Counted from the stretch's first letter, positions 1 to 5,301 are shown. The stretch is DNA of 5,891 bases from an uncultured Flammeovirgaceae bacterium (GCA_946886805.1 CAMPJM010000274.1:1-5891); one strand, 5' to 3'. Numbers and translations: made by a program. The notes: generated by a model not told the origin, from the letters alone.

Positions 1-87
1 GAAATTTTTGTTTTCGTAATAGAAGATGGCAATTTAGTAGGAGAGGAATTTGAGCATACTGGCGGATTTAACGGATCAAGTGTTTGA
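1..87 (+). CDS. 3' end of a gene cut by the window edge, possibly recF
   Basis: Frame 1 is open from the first base for 28 codons and ends at TGA (85-87). The visible C-terminus contains EIFVFVIEDGNLVGEEF and then a Gly-rich tail ending NGSSV. RecF proteins of Bacteroidota often end in a strand of the type 'x-x-F-x-I-x-x-G-x-(V/I/L)', and recF often sits directly upstream of the DUF721/dciA gene in this phylum, as would be the case here. That makes a RecF C-terminus (ABC-type ATPase for RecFOR loading of RecA at gaps) the best guess, but 28 residues cannot prove it, and the 11-residue Gly/Ser-containing tail after the putative last strand is not something I recognise. Unlike a tight recF-dciA operon, about 380 bp separate this stop from the next start. 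Confidence 0.5.
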   Translation, partial: EIFVFVIEDGNLVGEEFEHTGGFNGSSV

Positions 88-111
88 CACGGTCTATACA
101 TATTGAATTTG

Positions 112-136
112 GAAAGTTGAAAGTTGAAAGTTGAAA
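112..136. repeat. GAAAGTT heptamer tandem repeat, about 3.6 copies
   Basis: Three perfect GAAAGTT units at 112-118, 119-125 and 126-132 are followed by a partial unit GAAA (133-136). It lies 24 bp past the stop of the upstream gene. Short heptamer arrays of this type vary in copy number by slipped-strand mispairing. Being intergenic and next to a hairpin, it is probably neutral or a mild spacing element. No function can be read from it. Confidence 0.85.
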
Positions 137-139
137 CCT

Positions 140-170
140 AAAATTGGAAAAATAGGTTAATCCAATTTTT
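140..170 (+). terminator. hairpin with T-rich 3' arm, possible terminator of the upstream gene
   Basis: AAAATTGGA (140-148) pairs perfectly with TCCAATTTT (161-169) across a 12-base loop, and the 3' arm ends in five T residues. A competing six-pair stem AACCTA/TAGGTT (135-140 with 153-158) is also possible. The position, about 50 bp after the first stop codon, suits a weak rho-independent terminator, but the stem is AT-rich and the U-tract lies mostly inside the stem, so strength is doubtful. Confidence 0.4.
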
Positions 171-256
171 AAATTTCAGGTTTTAAAGCGCCGACGACAG
201 CACAACGGGTAATCTTTAATAGCGTTAGACCATTAAAGCCGATGAGATGGTAAAAT

Positions 257-425
257 CATGTCAAGCATAAATCAGGGAGATCGCTTTTAAAAGAATAAGC
301 CTGAAAGGCTGACATTATTATAGCTATATTGCTTTTTTTACAACAATAACCCCGAAGGGGTGACATGCTGGCGGGTTTCAAATTATAACTCAAATATGTT
401 AAAAGCGATTTCCATGAAGCATAAA
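257..425. repeat. direct repeats flanking the inverted-repeat element
   Basis: CATG-TC-AAGCATAAA (257-271) is repeated as CATG-AAGCATAAA (413-425), differing by a two-base insertion. The shared 9-mer AAGCATAAA (263-271 and 417-425) lies 4 bp outside the left arm and 3 bp outside the right arm of the 276-413 inverted repeat. This resembles a target-site duplication, but no transposase is present and the gaps are not identical, so it may also be part of the element or chance in AT-rich DNA. Confidence 0.45.
276..413. repeat. REP/MITE-like nested inverted repeat with two small GAA-loop hairpins
   Basis: The outer arms 276-290 and 399-413 are complementary over 15 positions with one G-T pair; the core is ATCGCTTTTAA against TTAAAAGCGAT. 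Inside are two copies of the same small module 51 bp apart. Each reads AATAA, a 5-bp stem sharing its first base with the last A, a GAA loop, the other stem arm and GACAT. Copy 1 has stem AGCCT/AGGCT (298-310) and copy 2 has stem ACCCC/GGGGT (349-361). The stem letters differ but stay paired. On the minus strand the modules read ATGTCA-stem-TTC-stem-TTATT. I recall similar 'ATGTCACCCCTTCGGGGTT' repeats scattered through Bacteroidota intergenic regions, but could not check this. Role is unknown; it could be a mobilised REP/MITE-type element or act as an mRNA 3'-end or stability structure. Confidence 0.65.
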
Positions 426-467
426 AAGACATAACATTAGAGAACACAAATTTGACTAACTTGTAAA

Positions 468-788
468 ATGAGCATTAAAAAAAATTTTATAAAAAATCCT
501 CGCAAAGCCGAAACCAGCACAATAAAAACCGCGATGCAGGAGCTTTTAAATACCTATAAAATTCAGGATAAATTTACCTCTACTCAAATTGTTTCATCAT
601 GGGGAAGAATAATGGGAGAACCCATTGCGAGAAGAACCGAGAAGGTTTATATCAAGGATAAAAAACTTTTTATCAAAATTACCTCAGCAGCACTTAAACA
701 GGAATTGTCGCTTTCTAAAGACAAGGTAAAAGAACTTTTCGTGAGGGAATTTGGCGAGGATGCTTTAAAAGAAATAATATTTTTATAA
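468..788 (+). CDS. dciA: DciA-like DUF721 protein, replicative helicase loader
   Basis: A 106-residue protein matching the DUF721 family by overall pattern: a basic, disordered N-terminus (KKNFIKNPRKAE), a helix, then W45-G46 and G50 leading into an IARRT segment (53-57), a strand pair around KLFIKITSAALKQEL (66-80), and a final helix with FGEDALKEIIFL. DciA is the ancestral bacterial loader of the DnaB helicase, working with DnaA at the origin through a KH-like fold; Bacteroidota versions are short, about 95-110 residues, as here, so the gene looks intact. The ATG at 468 follows an A-rich stretch (TTGTAAAATG) without Shine-Dalgarno, usual for the phylum. It stands alone on the plus strand after a repeat-rich spacer and before a degraded toxin-antitoxin pair. 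Family assignment is fairly firm; the loader role is inferred from the family. Confidence 0.85.
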   Translation: MSIKKNFIKNPRKAETSTIKTAMQELLNTYKIQDKFTSTQIVSSWGRIMGEPIARRTEKVYIKDKKLFIKITSAALKQELSLSKDKVKELFVREFGEDALKEIIFL

Positions 789-819
789 ACATATAATTGC
801 TCTCTTATTTACAATTTTA

Positions 820-849
820 TTGACAGATGTCTCACCTATTCTATATATT
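820..849 (+). promoter_or_regulatory. candidate promoter of the toxin-antitoxin remnant
   Basis: TTGACA (820-825) is followed after 18 bases by TATATT (844-849); an alternative TATATA at 842-847 gives 16-base spacing. In the Bacteroidota reading, TTG at 820-822 and a TATATATT box 19 bases on are also acceptable. The position, about 35 bp before the antitoxin start, fits. Confidence 0.45.
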
Positions 850-879
850 ACACGTGTTTTACCTACAAAAGCAACACGT
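850..879. promoter_or_regulatory. inverted repeat, possible antitoxin operator
   Basis: ACGTGTT (852-858) and AACACGT (873-879) form a perfect 7-bp inverted repeat with a 14-base spacer, centres 21 bp apart (two helical turns). The first half-site is itself inside the palindrome ACACGTGT (850-857). It lies between the candidate -10 box and the ATG of a ribbon-helix-helix protein. Such antitoxins repress their own promoters by binding paired short half-sites, so an operator is plausible but untested. Confidence 0.4.
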
Positions 880-881
880 AC

Positions 882-1076
882 ATGAACACTAAATTGACTT
901 TAACACTCGAGAAGGAAATAATTGAGCAAGCTAAAAAATATGCTTCTGATAAAGGACGAAGCCTTTCTGACATTGTGGAAAATTATTTCAAATTATTAAC
1001 ACAAGATCAAGAGCATGATTCACCACCAAAGCTTTCTAACAGAATCGAAAAATTGAGAGGGGTGTTAAAAGTATAA
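882..1076 (+). CDS. truncated ribbon-helix-helix antitoxin (DUF6364-like)
   Basis: The 64-residue product begins with a ribbon-helix-helix fold: a short strand MNTKLTLTL (1-9), helix EKEIIEQAKKYASDKG (10-25), turn RS, and helix LSDIVENYFKLLT (28-40). Then comes a charged linker and the segment SNRIEKLRGVLKV. This matches small DUF6364-type antitoxins that repress their own operon and neutralise a PIN-domain ribonuclease. The family normally continues with a conserved tail of the type 'GDFDYKKxLEEAxxKKYG'. Here TAA (1074-1076) interrupts the frame, yet the same frame after it reads GDFDYKKVLEEELIKKYHG and stops at TAG (1134-1136), so the gene has acquired a nonsense codon. The truncated form keeps the DNA-binding fold and lacks the toxin-binding tail. 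It may persist as a repressor or simply be decaying. The start ATG is supported by the in-frame strand motif; no Shine-Dalgarno is visible. Confidence 0.75.
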   Translation: MNTKLTLTLEKEIIEQAKKYASDKGRSLSDIVENYFKLLTQDQEHDSPPKLSNRIEKLRGVLKV

Positions 1077-1128
1077 GGAGACTTTGATTACAAGAAAGTG
1101 TTGGAGGAGGAATTGATCAAAAAATATC

Positions 1129-1275
1129 ATGGATAGAATTTTTGTCGACTTTACAGCATGCACTATAAAAGCCATAGAGACAATACTCACCAGAAATCCC
1201 AAAGATTACAAAAACTCTAAATTATCAGTTTTCACCCCTACCATCTATTTAAAACAAAGAAAACGAGAATTTTAG
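1129..1275 (+). pseudogene. PIN-domain toxin remnant with large internal deletion
   Basis: A 48-codon frame opens with ATG at 1129, overlapping the ancestral antitoxin stop (ATGGATAG), the usual translational coupling of antitoxin and toxin. It starts MDRIFVD, the standard first strand of PIN toxins with the first catalytic Asp. It then jumps to FTACTIKAIETILTRNPKDY followed by KNSKLSVFTPTIYLK. That is the familiar C-terminal end of the PIN_3/VapC-like fold ('xIITRNxKDFKxSxIxVxTPEEFL'). About 80-90 central residues expected between them are missing, including most of the acidic metal-binding site. The reading frame survives the deletion exactly. Intact family members (about 130-140 residues) are Mg2+-dependent ribonucleases; this product cannot be active. 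A short peptide could still be made, but I regard it as a pseudogene. The family identification rests on the motif ends and the genetic context. Confidence 0.7.
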
Positions 1276-1286
1276 ATTTCAAAAAA

Positions 1287-1327
1287 TAGGTTATAAATAG
1301 AGGTCTGTCTAATGACAAACCTCTATT
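1287..1327 (-). terminator. strong hairpin terminator of the lipoprotein gene
   Basis: AATAGAGGT (1296-1304) pairs perfectly with ACCTCTATT (1319-1327). After one C-A mismatch the stem continues with TGTC (1306-1309) against GACA (1314-1317), closing a TAAT loop. On the minus strand the stem is followed by TTATAACCTA and then a run of six T (complement of 1281-1286). It lies 11 bp after the minus-strand stop at 1338, so it serves the lipoprotein gene. On the plus strand no T-run follows. Confidence 0.75.
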
Positions 1328-1337
1328 CACAAAATCA

Positions 1338-2138
1338 TTACTCCTTCAAAGTAACTGTTCTTTCTACGCTGTTGAATGGACCCTCTATCAGGTTTCCTTC
1401 TGCATCTAACAATTCCAATTTAATGGTGACTTCGCCCATTGGCAATCCTTGGATAGCGTATGGCTCCCAGCTTGTGATCATAAATTCTTCGCCATTGATG
1501 GTAGCTCTCACTTTATTCCCTGTTTCAGACAGCTCAGTATTTACCAGATAAAAATCAAGCAATAAATTTTCTGTATCTGTTCCGGAATATTCCCCTTTTG
1601 GTCTGCTGTAGAACATATGAGCTCCTGATAAATCTACTTCTTGTGCTTCGGCATCTCCTACGGTGAATTGTCTCAAAACATAAGCCTCAGGATTTTTAAC
1701 ACTCAGGTGATATGACCTGGACAAAAATGACAATGCTACATAATGCCCATCTTCTAACGCCATGTTAAAATCAGTACCATAATGGGCATGATAAGGCTCA
1801 TTGTTAAAAATCAAATGAATATGTTGCCCTTTATCAGAGGTGGCCAGATTCATGTTATTATCTTCTGTCTGTGTCCCTAACTCAAAATTTTTAACATTAT
1901 AAGAAAAGCTTACCGAATCTTCTGTAATTGTTGCATTCTCCAGAGGCTCGTTCATTTCCAGCATTGCATCAGTATACTCGGGAAAACCAGTAACTGGCGT
2001 AATAGTGATTTCCTGAGCTACGGTGTCTGTTTGAGTGGTGTCAGCTTCTGTTTGATTTTCCTGATTAGTCTTAGAAGAATCACACCCGTAAAAGGTAATA
2101 CAAGTGAGAACTCCCAAACTTAAAAATAATCTTTTCAT
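1338..2138 (-). CDS. His-rich exported lipoprotein, function unknown
   Basis: A 266-residue protein with a lipoprotein signal: MKRLFLSLGVLTCITFYGC, with Cys19 as the likely lipidated residue (F-Y-G-C; position -3 is atypical but -1 Gly fits). After it comes an acidic Thr/Glu/Gln/Asp-rich linker (20-45), usual for surface or periplasmic lipoproteins of Bacteroidota. The body looks all-beta. Its central part has a striking histidine cluster, GQHIHLIF (104-111) and PYHAHY (115-120), with further His at 132, 144 and 174. The C-terminal part (about 190-266) reads like an immunoglobulin-like beta sandwich (KVRATINGEEF, GEVTIKLELLDAEGNLIEGPFN). Paralogues of this kind are, as far as I recall, annotated loosely as phosphopeptide-binding or hypothetical proteins. 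The H-x-H and H-x-H pairs suggest metal binding, which is inference. It is monocistronic, divergent from the oxygenase gene, and has its own terminator. Confidence 0.8.
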   Translation of the reverse strand: MKRLFLSLGVLTCITFYGCDSSKTNQENQTEADTTQTDTVAQEITITPVTGFPEYTDAMLEMNEPLENATITEDSVSFSYNVKNFELGTQTEDNNMNLATSDKGQHIHLIFNNEPYHAHYGTDFNMALEDGHYVALSFLSRSYHLSVKNPEAYVLRQFTVGDAEAQEVDLSGAHMFYSRPKGEYSGTDTENLLLDFYLVNTELSETGNKVRATINGEEFMITSWEPYAIQGLPMGEVTIKLELLDAEGNLIEGPFNSVERTVTLKE

Positions 2139-2155
2139 AGTTTTTAATGTTTTAA

Positions 2156-2210
2156 TTGGACTGGTTTTAAAGTTATTTTAAATTTATGGTAATTATGTGT
2201 AAATATACAA
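2156..2210. promoter_or_regulatory. divergent promoter pair sharing a palindromic -7 box
   Basis: Plus strand: TTG (2156-2158), 20 bases, then TAAATTTA (2179-2186), close to the Bacteroidota sigma consensus TTG-N19ish-TAnnTTTG. Because TAAATTTA is its own reverse complement, the minus strand gives TTG (2210-2208), 21 bases, and the same box. The box ends 39 bp before the oxygenase ATG and begins 40 bp before the lipoprotein ATG. The last base of the box is A instead of G in both directions. Inferred from sequence pattern only. Confidence 0.35.
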
Positions 2211-2211
2211 C

Positions 2212-2221
2212 TTGTTAACAA
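2212..2221. promoter_or_regulatory. TTGTTAACAA palindrome before the oxygenase start
   Basis: A perfect 10-bp palindrome ends 4 bp before the ATG at 2226; with one unpaired base it extends to AACTT-GTTAAC-AAAGTT (2209-2225). It would lie in the 5' leader if the promoter at 2156-2186 is used. It could be a regulator site or chance in AT-rich DNA. Confidence 0.25.
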
Positions 2222-2225
2222 AGTT

Positions 2226-3197
2226 ATGGAGAAAGTGTTATTGGAAGAGATTCCTTCCCTAGATCTTGCAGAATTTACCAGCAGAAGTAAAGCTACAAAA
2301 TTAAAATTCGTAGACCAACTTGGTGCCGCCTTTAATAATATTGGGTTTGTAGCCATAAAAAATCATGGATTGACTCCTGAATTATCTCAAAACCTATATA
2401 AAGCAATTGAAAGGTTCTTCTCACTACCAGACGAGATAAAACAAAAATATGAGATAGCAGGATTGGCAGGTCAGCGTGGGTATATAGGCAAAGGGAAAGA
2501 GCATGCTAAAGGAAGAAAAACAGGGGACTTAAAAGAATTTTACCATATTGGTCAGGAAGTTAGCGATGACGATCCTATCAAAAAGTTATACCCCGACAAT
2601 GTGTGGCCGGACGAGGTTCCCGAGCTTGAGCAATATGCCTTAAAGGTTTATAGGACCTTAGAAAACGCAGGCAAAGAAATACTAAGGGCAATTGCTTTAT
2701 ATTTAGATCTTGAGGAAGACTACTTTGATAATAAGGTAAGAAATGGCAATAGTATTCTGCGGCCAATCCACTATTTTCCCATAGAAAACCCCGAAGAAGT
2801 TCCTGCCGATGCGGTTCGAGCTGCAGAGCATGGTGATATTAATCTCATTACTTTACTGATGGGGGCTAGTGCGGATGGTCTGCAGGTGTTAAGAAGAGAT
2901 GGCAAATGGATCCCTATAACGGCACTGCCTGAACAATTGGTGGTAAATGTGGGCGATATGCTGGATAGGCTGACCAACCATAAATTAAAATCAACTATTC
3001 ATAGGGTGGTGAATCCGCCAAAAGAATTGATGAAGAACTCCCGATATTCTATTCCTTTTTTTATGCATCCTCGTTCGGAAATGAATTTAAGCTGTCTAGA
3101 AAATTGTGTATCTGCATCTAATCCCAAAAAATATTCCGATATTTCTGCCGGAGATTTTCTCAATGAGAGGTTAGCAGAAATTGGGCTCAAAAAGTAA
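2226..3197 (+). CDS. Fe(II)/2-oxoglutarate oxygenase, isopenicillin N synthase family
   Basis: A 323-residue cytoplasmic protein of the usual length for this family. The N-terminal DIOX_N region (about 8-125) opens IPSLDLAEF and contains GFVAIKNHGL (40-49), then FFSLPDEIKQKYE and QRGYIG (83-88). The C-terminal double-stranded beta-helix (about 175-285) carries the iron-binding facial triad His202-x-Asp204 (EHGDINLITLL) and His259 (TNHKLKSTIHRVVNP). The 2-oxoglutarate-binding Arg273-x-Ser275 sits in SRYSIPFFMHP. All key residues are present, so it should be an active oxygenase that uses O2 and, given the RxS motif, probably 2-oxoglutarate. The substrate cannot be read from sequence; bacterial relatives include ethylene-forming-enzyme-like and clavaminate- or gibberellin-type oxidases, and many are uncharacterised. 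chrA follows after 32 bp in the same direction, so the two may be co-transcribed. The ATG at 2226 is chosen because the family motif begins within 8 residues. Confidence 0.92.
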   Translation: MEKVLLEEIPSLDLAEFTSRSKATKLKFVDQLGAAFNNIGFVAIKNHGLTPELSQNLYKAIERFFSLPDEIKQKYEIAGLAGQRGYIGKGKEHAKGRKTGDLKEFYHIGQEVSDDDPIKKLYPDNVWPDEVPELEQYALKVYRTLENAGKEILRAIALYLDLEEDYFDNKVRNGNSILRPIHYFPIENPEEVPADAVRAAEHGDINLITLLMGASADGLQVLRRDGKWIPITALPEQLVVNVGDMLDRLTNHKLKSTIHRVVNPPKELMKNSRYSIPFFMHPRSEMNLSCLENCVSASNPKKYSDISAGDFLNERLAEIGLKK

Positions 3198-3229
3198 CAA
3201 AAAGAATTAGTGATTAGATTCTGTAGAAA

Positions 3230-4402
3230 ATGCGAAGAATCAGGTATTATATATTTTTAAAAGATGTATTAATACTTGCTTTGACTACTTTTGGTGGACC
3301 TCAAGCCCACGTGGCTTTGCTATTAGACGTGATGGTAAAAAAACGGAGGTACATCACCGAAGAAGAATTGATTGAGCTTTATGCACTCTGCCAAATATTG
3401 CCAGGACCAACCTCCACACAAACTATCACCGCTATTGGCTACAAAGTAGGTAGAGCAAATCTTGCTTATATAACTTTATTGGTTTGGATGCTACCTGCGA
3501 CGTCCATAATGACTGCAGCAGCAATAGTCATTTCAAATCTCCAGGAGCAAAGCCTTTCTATAGAATTTACGAAGTTTATTCAACCCATGGCCGTAGGGTT
3601 TGTAGCTTTTGCCGCTTTTAGAATTTCCGAAAAAGTTATTTACACTAAAAGTAGTTTTTTGCTGCTTATAATTTCCGCTGTTATCTCTTATTTCTACAAC
3701 TCTCCCTATATCTTTCCGGTAATTTTGATATTCGGAGGGGCGGTAACGGCTATAAAATTTAAAACCCAACCCATAGAAAGTAAACAGAAACTCCATATTC
3801 AATGGGCCAACTTTATCCTTTGGGCGGTTGTTTTTATAGGTGCTGCTGTTTTAGGAGGTATAACAAGAGAGTTGCCCATCAGGCTATTTGAGAACTTTTA
3901 TAGGAACGGAAGCCTTATTTTTGGCGGTGGCCAGGTATTGATACCACTTTTCTATACAGAATTTGTTGAATTTAAAGCTTTTCTTTCTAAAGAAGAGTTT
4001 CTTTCCGGTTATGCTATTTCACAAGCAATACCAGGCCCTACCTTTTCTTTTAGCGCTTATATAGGATCCCTTGCGATGAGAGAAGATGGTATTTGGGGAG
4101 AAATTCTCGGCGGGTTTATTGCGTCTGTAGGAATATTTTTACCCGGTACATTTTTAATATTTTTTATCATACGATTCTGGGAGACGCTTAAAAAATATCG
4201 AGTGGTGAAAGCTTCTCTGGAAGGAATAAATGCTGCAAGTGCTGGTATGGTGGTAGCAGCAGGATTAATTATGTTTAATCCGGTGGACACAAATGTTACG
4301 AACATAACAATAATTATAGCAACCTTTTGTCTGCTGGCCTTTACTAAAACACCCGCACCCTTCATTATCTTATCGGGACTTATAGCTGGGTTTATTATTT
4401 AA
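3230..4402 (+). CDS. chrA: chromate transporter ChrA, two-domain form
   Basis: A 390-residue inner-membrane protein with two homologous CHR domains, the long form of the chromate ion transporter family. Domain 1 has FGGPQAH (21-27) and LPGPTSTQ (57-64). Domain 2 repeats them as FGGGQVLIP (231-239) and IPGPTFSFSAYIG (267-279). A hydrophilic segment (about 174-190) lies between the halves, and around ten hydrophobic stretches are present. Family members such as ChrA of Pseudomonas use the proton-motive force to export chromate, giving resistance. Many genomic homologues have no tested substrate, and neither chrB nor another chromate gene is visible here, so transport of chromate or a similar oxyanion is inferred. 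The ATG at 3230 gives MRRIRYYIFLKDVLILALTTFGG, a normal start for the family. The gene overlaps the convergent carboxypeptidase gene by 8 bp at its 3' end, with no terminator hairpin seen in the overlap. Confidence 0.92.
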   Translation: MRRIRYYIFLKDVLILALTTFGGPQAHVALLLDVMVKKRRYITEEELIELYALCQILPGPTSTQTITAIGYKVGRANLAYITLLVWMLPATSIMTAAAIVISNLQEQSLSIEFTKFIQPMAVGFVAFAAFRISEKVIYTKSSFLLLIISAVISYFYNSPYIFPVILIFGGAVTAIKFKTQPIESKQKLHIQWANFILWAVVFIGAAVLGGITRELPIRLFENFYRNGSLIFGGGQVLIPLFYTEFVEFKAFLSKEEFLSGYAISQAIPGPTFSFSAYIGSLAMREDGIWGEILGGFIASVGIFLPGTFLIFFIIRFWETLKKYRVVKASLEGINAASAGMVVAAGLIMFNPVDTNVTNITIIIATFCLLAFTKTPAPFIILSGLIAGFII

Positions 4403-5294
4403 ACGTGAGGGTAGATTCCTTTCCATTAACAGTTAAGAGAACCTCTCTGCCACATGGTATTGCCAAGTTATTTGCTTCATGTCCTACCGGGAAACCAAAA
4501 CAAACAGGAAAGTCATAGTTCTTTATATGGGATTTTATAATTTCATAGGCGTTTTGGCCAAATGGAATAGGATTATCATTCATATCAGACATATCCCCAA
4601 CAATTAATCCTTTGATGCTTTGAAGCCTTCCTGCACGCTTCAGTTGCACCATCATACGATCTATATGATATAAATATTCATCTAAGTCTTCTATAAAAAG
4701 AATTATGTCGCTATAGGCTATGTCAGATGAGGTGCCAATTAAATTGCAAATAATCGACAGATTACCGCCAATTATCCTTCCCTTTGCTTCACCTATTCTA
4801 TTAAAAGCATGAAAGTCAGCTTTGATATCGGTTAATTCCCCATAAAGAACTTTCCTAAGGCTTTCAATAGAATCGTCTCTATTTTCCTTATGAAATAAAC
4901 CTGCCATGATCCCATGCACAGATTCTATTTTTTGATTGAATAACTGAAATAGTAATGCCGTAAGATCACTAAAGCCGATAATCCATTTAGGATTGTTTTG
5001 CAGAGGGGATAAATCAATATCGTCAATTATCCTGGTGGTGCCATACCCTCCCCTGGCACAAATTATCGCTTTTACCGACGGATCGCTTATCATGGACTGG
5101 ATATCCGCCAATCTTTCGCTATCCGTTCCCGAAAACTGATGGCAACTATGGAAAAGATGCTTTCCGAAAGCTACTTTTAAATTCCACGACTCAAAAACAG
5201 CTACAGCGGCGGCTATTTCCTCTTTAGAAACTTTTTTTGCTGTCGCAACTATTCCTATTACATCACCATTTTTGAGGGCTGCAGGTCTTTTCAT
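4395..5294 (-). CDS. ldcA: LD-carboxypeptidase (peptidase family S66)
   Basis: A 299-residue cytoplasmic serine peptidase when started at the ATG at 5294. Numbering here is from a GTG 15 bp upstream, which gives 304. Seen: ARGGYGTTRIIDDID (85-99), the nucleophile motif GFSDLTALL with Ser114, the glutamate in LFIEDLDEYLYHIDRMM (Glu207) and the histidine in VGHEANNLAIPCG (His277). This is the complete Ser-Glu-His triad of the family. S66 enzymes remove the terminal D-Ala from murein tetrapeptide in peptidoglycan recycling; MccF relatives cleave microcin C, which cannot be excluded. I prefer the ATG at 5294 because family members typically begin M-K-R-P, and because the GTG at 5309 lies inside the arm of a hairpin. 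The gene follows the ompH-like gene by 57 bp on the same strand and may be co-transcribed with it by read-through. It converges on chrA with an 8-bp overlap. Confidence 0.9.
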   Translation of the reverse strand: MKRPAALKNGDVIGIVATAKKVSKEEIAAAVAVFESWNLKVAFGKHLFHSCHQFSGTDSERLADIQSMISDPSVKAIICARGGYGTTRIIDDIDLSPLQNNPKWIIGFSDLTALLFQLFNQKIESVHGIMAGLFHKENRDDSIESLRKVLYGELTDIKADFHAFNRIGEAKGRIIGGNLSIICNLIGTSSDIAYSDIILFIEDLDEYLYHIDRMMVQLKRAGRLQSIKGLIVGDMSDMNDNPIPFGQNAYEIIKSHIKNYDFPVCFGFPVGHEANNLAIPCGREVLLTVNGKESTLTFK

Positions 5295-5301
5295 AAATAG
5301 C

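Larger units (their letters stand above)
88..467. other. 380-bp non-coding spacer rich in repeats and hairpins
   Basis: No convincing coding sequence on either strand. In order it holds a GAAAGTT heptamer tandem repeat (112-136), a 9-bp hairpin (140-169), a small inverted repeat CTTTAAT/ATTAAAG (214-220 with 232-238), and a nested inverted-repeat element (276-413) flanked by direct repeats. The bases just before dciA (about 426-467) are AT-rich, with no clear Shine-Dalgarno and no promoter I would defend. The density of repeats suggests intergenic insertions between two genes that are usually adjacent. Confidence 0.7.

Noticed and set aside
112..136. Short tandem array considered as a CRISPR fragment
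   Set aside because: Units are 7 bp, contiguous and without spacers, and no cas gene is near.
256..447. 63-codon open frame on the minus strand
   Set aside because: It runs straight through the nested inverted repeat and its hairpins; the translated sequence is low-complexity and arises from the repeat, not from a gene.
426..467. Possible Bacteroidota promoter directly before dciA
   Set aside because: No TAnnTTTG-like box with a TTG at suitable distance could be placed; CAAATTTG is the nearest match but lacks the TA and sits too close to the ATG.
1312..1551. 79-codon open frame on the plus strand
   Set aside because: It begins inside the terminator hairpin and otherwise lies antisense to the lipoprotein gene, whose signal peptide and linker are convincing.
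2144..2356. 70-codon open frame on the minus strand
   Set aside because: It is antisense to the start of the oxygenase gene and the divergent promoter region, with no motif of its own.
2578..3190. Three minus-strand open frames inside the oxygenase gene
   Set aside because: The plus-strand frame carries the complete HxD...H and RxS motifs; the antisense frames show no family features.
3533..4365. Two minus-strand open frames (89 and 102 codons) inside chrA
   Set aside because: They are antisense to a clear membrane transporter gene; no start context or domain supports them.
4395..4402. Overlap of chrA and ldcA considered as a frameshift or gene-fusion artefact
   Set aside because: The genes converge, both keep complete family C-termini and their own stops; an 8-bp convergent overlap is ordinary.
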